From Hyalangium versicolor (lineage in GTDB: Bacteria > Myxococcota > Myxococcia > Myxococcales > Myxococcaceae): a stretch of DNA of 64,000 bases. Position numbers and translations under genes: made by a program. Of the stretch, positions 62,590-64,000 are shown piece by piece (position 1 is the stretch's first letter; each line of letters starts with the position of its first letter). The stretch covers positions 1 to 64,000 of the forward strand of contig NZ_JAHXBF010000012.1 of the NCBI RefSeq assembly GCF_020103695.1, given 5' to 3'. The notes beneath the pieces were generated by a model that saw only the letters and a program-made list of their open reading frames with translations, was not told the DNA's origin and searched no databases.

Positions 62590-63303
62590 TCACGACTGAG
62601 CTGTCCCCGTTCGGAGTGTGGGCTCATGAGACTCGCGACGCAGAGCATTGACGAAACGGTGCGCACGGCGAGTCGTCTCCGGCTCACGGTAGCGAGGGCT
62701 CAAGCGAAGAACCCACTCCACTGCCGTCTGGAGATCCATCAAGTGTCCAGGAGAGACGTAGACGGGGCTGACACCTCGACGAGTCCTCACGGCCATGCCA
62801 ACCACCTCGCCTCGATGGCGGAGCTCCGCTGTCGAGCCACGCTCCTCACCCAAGGGCCCATGAGTGCCCACCAGGAGCGACTTGGCGCATCCAATCGAGG
62901 GCACGCCAAAGAGCAATCCCCCATGGGAGGCCAACCCAAGGCGGCGCGGATGGGCAATTCCCTGCCCATCAAAAACGAGGAGATCCGGCGCCTGCGTCAG
63001 CTTCCTCCAGGCCGCAGCGAGCACCGGCAGTTCCCTGAACGAGAGCAGTCCAGGCACATAAGGGAACCGGAGCGGAACAGCCGCCCCTTCCTGCGCAACA
63101 GAGGTCAGTGAATCGGCGTCGAGGATGACGAGCCCCCCGAACCCCAGGTCATTACCTCGTTCGGTAGAGATGTCCGCACCTGCGATCCGAGAGACCTTCC
63201 AATCCGCTGGAGGCCGCAGCACGAGTCGCTCACGCAGAGAGTTCTGCAGCGCCACCGCTTCTTGAGGAGTCACATCCCAGCCATGTAGAGGTCTGAGTTC
63301 CAT
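62590..63303 (-). CDS. nfi: Endonuclease V
   Basis: A 237-residue deoxyinosine 3' endonuclease. Metal-binding residues are Asp44 (AGADIST), Glu91 (FRELP) and Asp112 (VFDGQG), and the wedge motif RFPYVPG near 80 inserts at the lesion. It cleaves one bond 3' of deoxyinosine in DNA and, in some bacteria, of inosine in RNA. Start ATG at 63303 with GGTGG upstream. Minus strand, convergent with the Ro-like gene. Confidence 0.94.
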   Translation of the reverse strand: MELRPLHGWDVTPQEAVALQNSLRERLVLRPPADWKVSRIAGADISTERGNDLGFGGLVILDADSLTSVAQEGAAVPLRFPYVPGLLSFRELPVLAAAWRKLTQAPDLLVFDGQGIAHPRRLGLASHGGLLFGVPSIGCAKSLLVGTHGPLGEERGSTAELRHRGEVVGMAVRTRRGVSPVYVSPGHLMDLQTAVEWVLRLSPRYREPETTRRAHRFVNALRRESHEPTLRTGTAQS

Positions 63304-63426
63304 TCGCCACCGTCCTACCCTCAATCTATACCCATCAGGTCACCTCGTGCATGCTCTACCTGATGCATAGGACGGGACTGTACGCCTGGACTCCAGGCAT
63401 GGAGCCGTCCCCCCCTGGTGATGCTG

Positions 63427-63855
63427 TCAGTGAGGCGCAGTGAGCCGGTCCAGAACGAGCCCGAAGAAGCTCCCCTCACCATGAAACGCCCACCCGAGAT
63501 GGGCATGGCACGCGCCACAATGAGCGTACTCCCATGAGTAGTCCGCGAACCACGAGTCCTCGGACGTAGGAGGCCCCATAACAAGGCAGCCCTCCGCTTC
63601 GGCAAAGCATCCGAAGTGGAAGACGAACCCGTACGGGTTGACGCGCGTGTGGACGTGCCGACCGAGGACGGAAGCACGGTGACGCTCGTGGGTAATGACA
63701 TGGCCGCAGCGGGCGCAACACAGGGGCGTCTCGGGAGAAAGGACCTCGGGAACGTCCGAGGTCTGTCCCGCGAGTTCTTCCTCTGGGGTGAACTCGCCCT
63801 TCAGACTGAGCGAGGGTCGCACCTGTCTGACAGGCACATACGCGAGCCCCGACAT
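63427..63855 (-). CDS. CULT-domain (bacterial cereblon-like) protein
   Basis: A 142-residue protein, essentially one CULT domain. Zinc ligands are C47/C50 and C113/C116. The three tryptophans that cage thalidomide-type ligands in human cereblon (W380, W386, W400) occur here as W102, W108 and W122, with the same 6- and 14-residue spacing and the same offset to the second CxxC; local motifs are SWFADYSW and HLGWAF. No Lon-like or DDB1-binding region is present, as in the small bacterial homologue MsCI4. The natural ligand may be cyclic imides from glutamine or asparagine. The start at 63855 follows the previous gene's stop by 37 nt. Confidence 0.9.
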   Translation of the reverse strand: MSGLAYVPVRQVRPSLSLKGEFTPEEELAGQTSDVPEVLSPETPLCCARCGHVITHERHRASVLGRHVHTRVNPYGFVFHFGCFAEAEGCLVMGPPTSEDSWFADYSWEYAHCGACHAHLGWAFHGEGSFFGLVLDRLTAPH

Positions 63856-63892
63856 CTCTTCTATCCTGTGCCGCACCTCTCGCTGCACCTGC

Positions 63893-64000
63893 TCAAGGCA
63901 CAGACGGGTACAAGAACTCGAGGATCTGCTCTGTCCGAGCAGCCCAGGCCGCTTCATTGTGCCTGGCGCCCTCAGCCTCAAAGTACTTCAGGTCGTTCTC
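63893..64000 (-). CDS. C-terminal end of esterase (partial)
   Basis: The last 35 codons of a minus-strand gene entering from the right: LKYFEAEGARHNEAAWAARTEQILEF split here as LKYFEAEGARHN and EAAWAARTEQILEF. The G-x-x-H-N-E-x-x-W segment is the catalytic-His end of the putative esterase (Fes/FrmB-like) family. Too short to assign further. It precedes the CULT gene and is probably in the same operon. Confidence 0.7.
   Translation of the reverse strand, partial: ENDLKYFEAEGARHNEAAWAARTEQILEFLYPSVP

Overview
The window is high-GC DNA that looks like a myxobacterial chromosome of the Cystobacterineae type (Myxococcus/Stigmatella/Archangium relatives). The signs are a very long secreted protein ending in a MYXO-CTERM sorting tail, eukaryote-like Ser/Thr kinases with the myxobacterial HRDVSPRNI catalytic loop, FHA-GGDEF and multidomain histidine kinases, and a four-gene cluster matching the myxobacterial ether-lipid (elb) genes. 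The species cannot be fixed from sequence alone. About 49 protein genes are supported, two of them cut by the window ends. No rRNA, ordinary tRNA, IS element, prophage or CRISPR was seen.

Layout. 1-4.5 kb: start of a Ser/Thr kinase, two overlapping small XRE regulators, a second kinase coupled to a lipoprotein, and two small exported proteins. 4.5-11.3 kb (minus): TerC, then glgX-treY (glycogen debranching and maltooligosyl-trehalose synthesis), then a SWIB protein. 11.8-19.5 kb (plus): elbB-elbC-elbD-elbE homologues, including a 1472-residue reductase/ligase/ACP/acyltransferase fusion. 19.7-21.8 kb: a Septu-type anti-phage pair (PtuA ATPase, PtuB HNH nuclease). 21.8-30.4 kb: DUF4419 protein, receiver-histidine kinase overlapping a double-domain KaiC-like ATPase, DEAD-box helicase, aminotransferase, metallo-beta-lactamase-fold enzyme and FHA-GGDEF cyclase. 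30.6-43.1 kb: glgC, acetyltransferase, membrane proteins, large sensor kinase, a tandem-repeat C-tail-anchored protein, mltA, a GH43 glycosidase, and a polyhydroxyalkanoate group (hydrolase, class III-like PhaC, coiled-coil protein). 43.3-54.4 kb: the giant surface protein, an atypical SDR, adenosine deaminase, a beta-propeller lipoprotein and a UvrD/PcrA helicase. 54.5-59.3 kb: thioesterase and two separate ECF-sigma/zinc-finger operons.

The most striking region is 59.6-62.6 kb. Two structured RNAs each contain a tRNA-like fold in permuted order: T-arm, acceptor stem closed by a loop, then D-arm. Both are capped by the same short terminal stem. They alternate with a metallophosphatase gene and a Ro60-like (HEAT plus vWA) protein gene: RNA, phosphatase, RNA, Ro. 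The order and fold match bacterial Y RNAs of the YrlA type, and the two copies differ in nearly every tRNA-like helix while keeping the pairing. This reads as a duplicated Y RNA/Ro ribonucleoprotein locus with an associated phosphatase. Just downstream, 63.4 kb encodes a bacterial homologue of the thalidomide-binding (CULT) domain of cereblon, with the three pocket tryptophans and second zinc CxxC at the human spacing.
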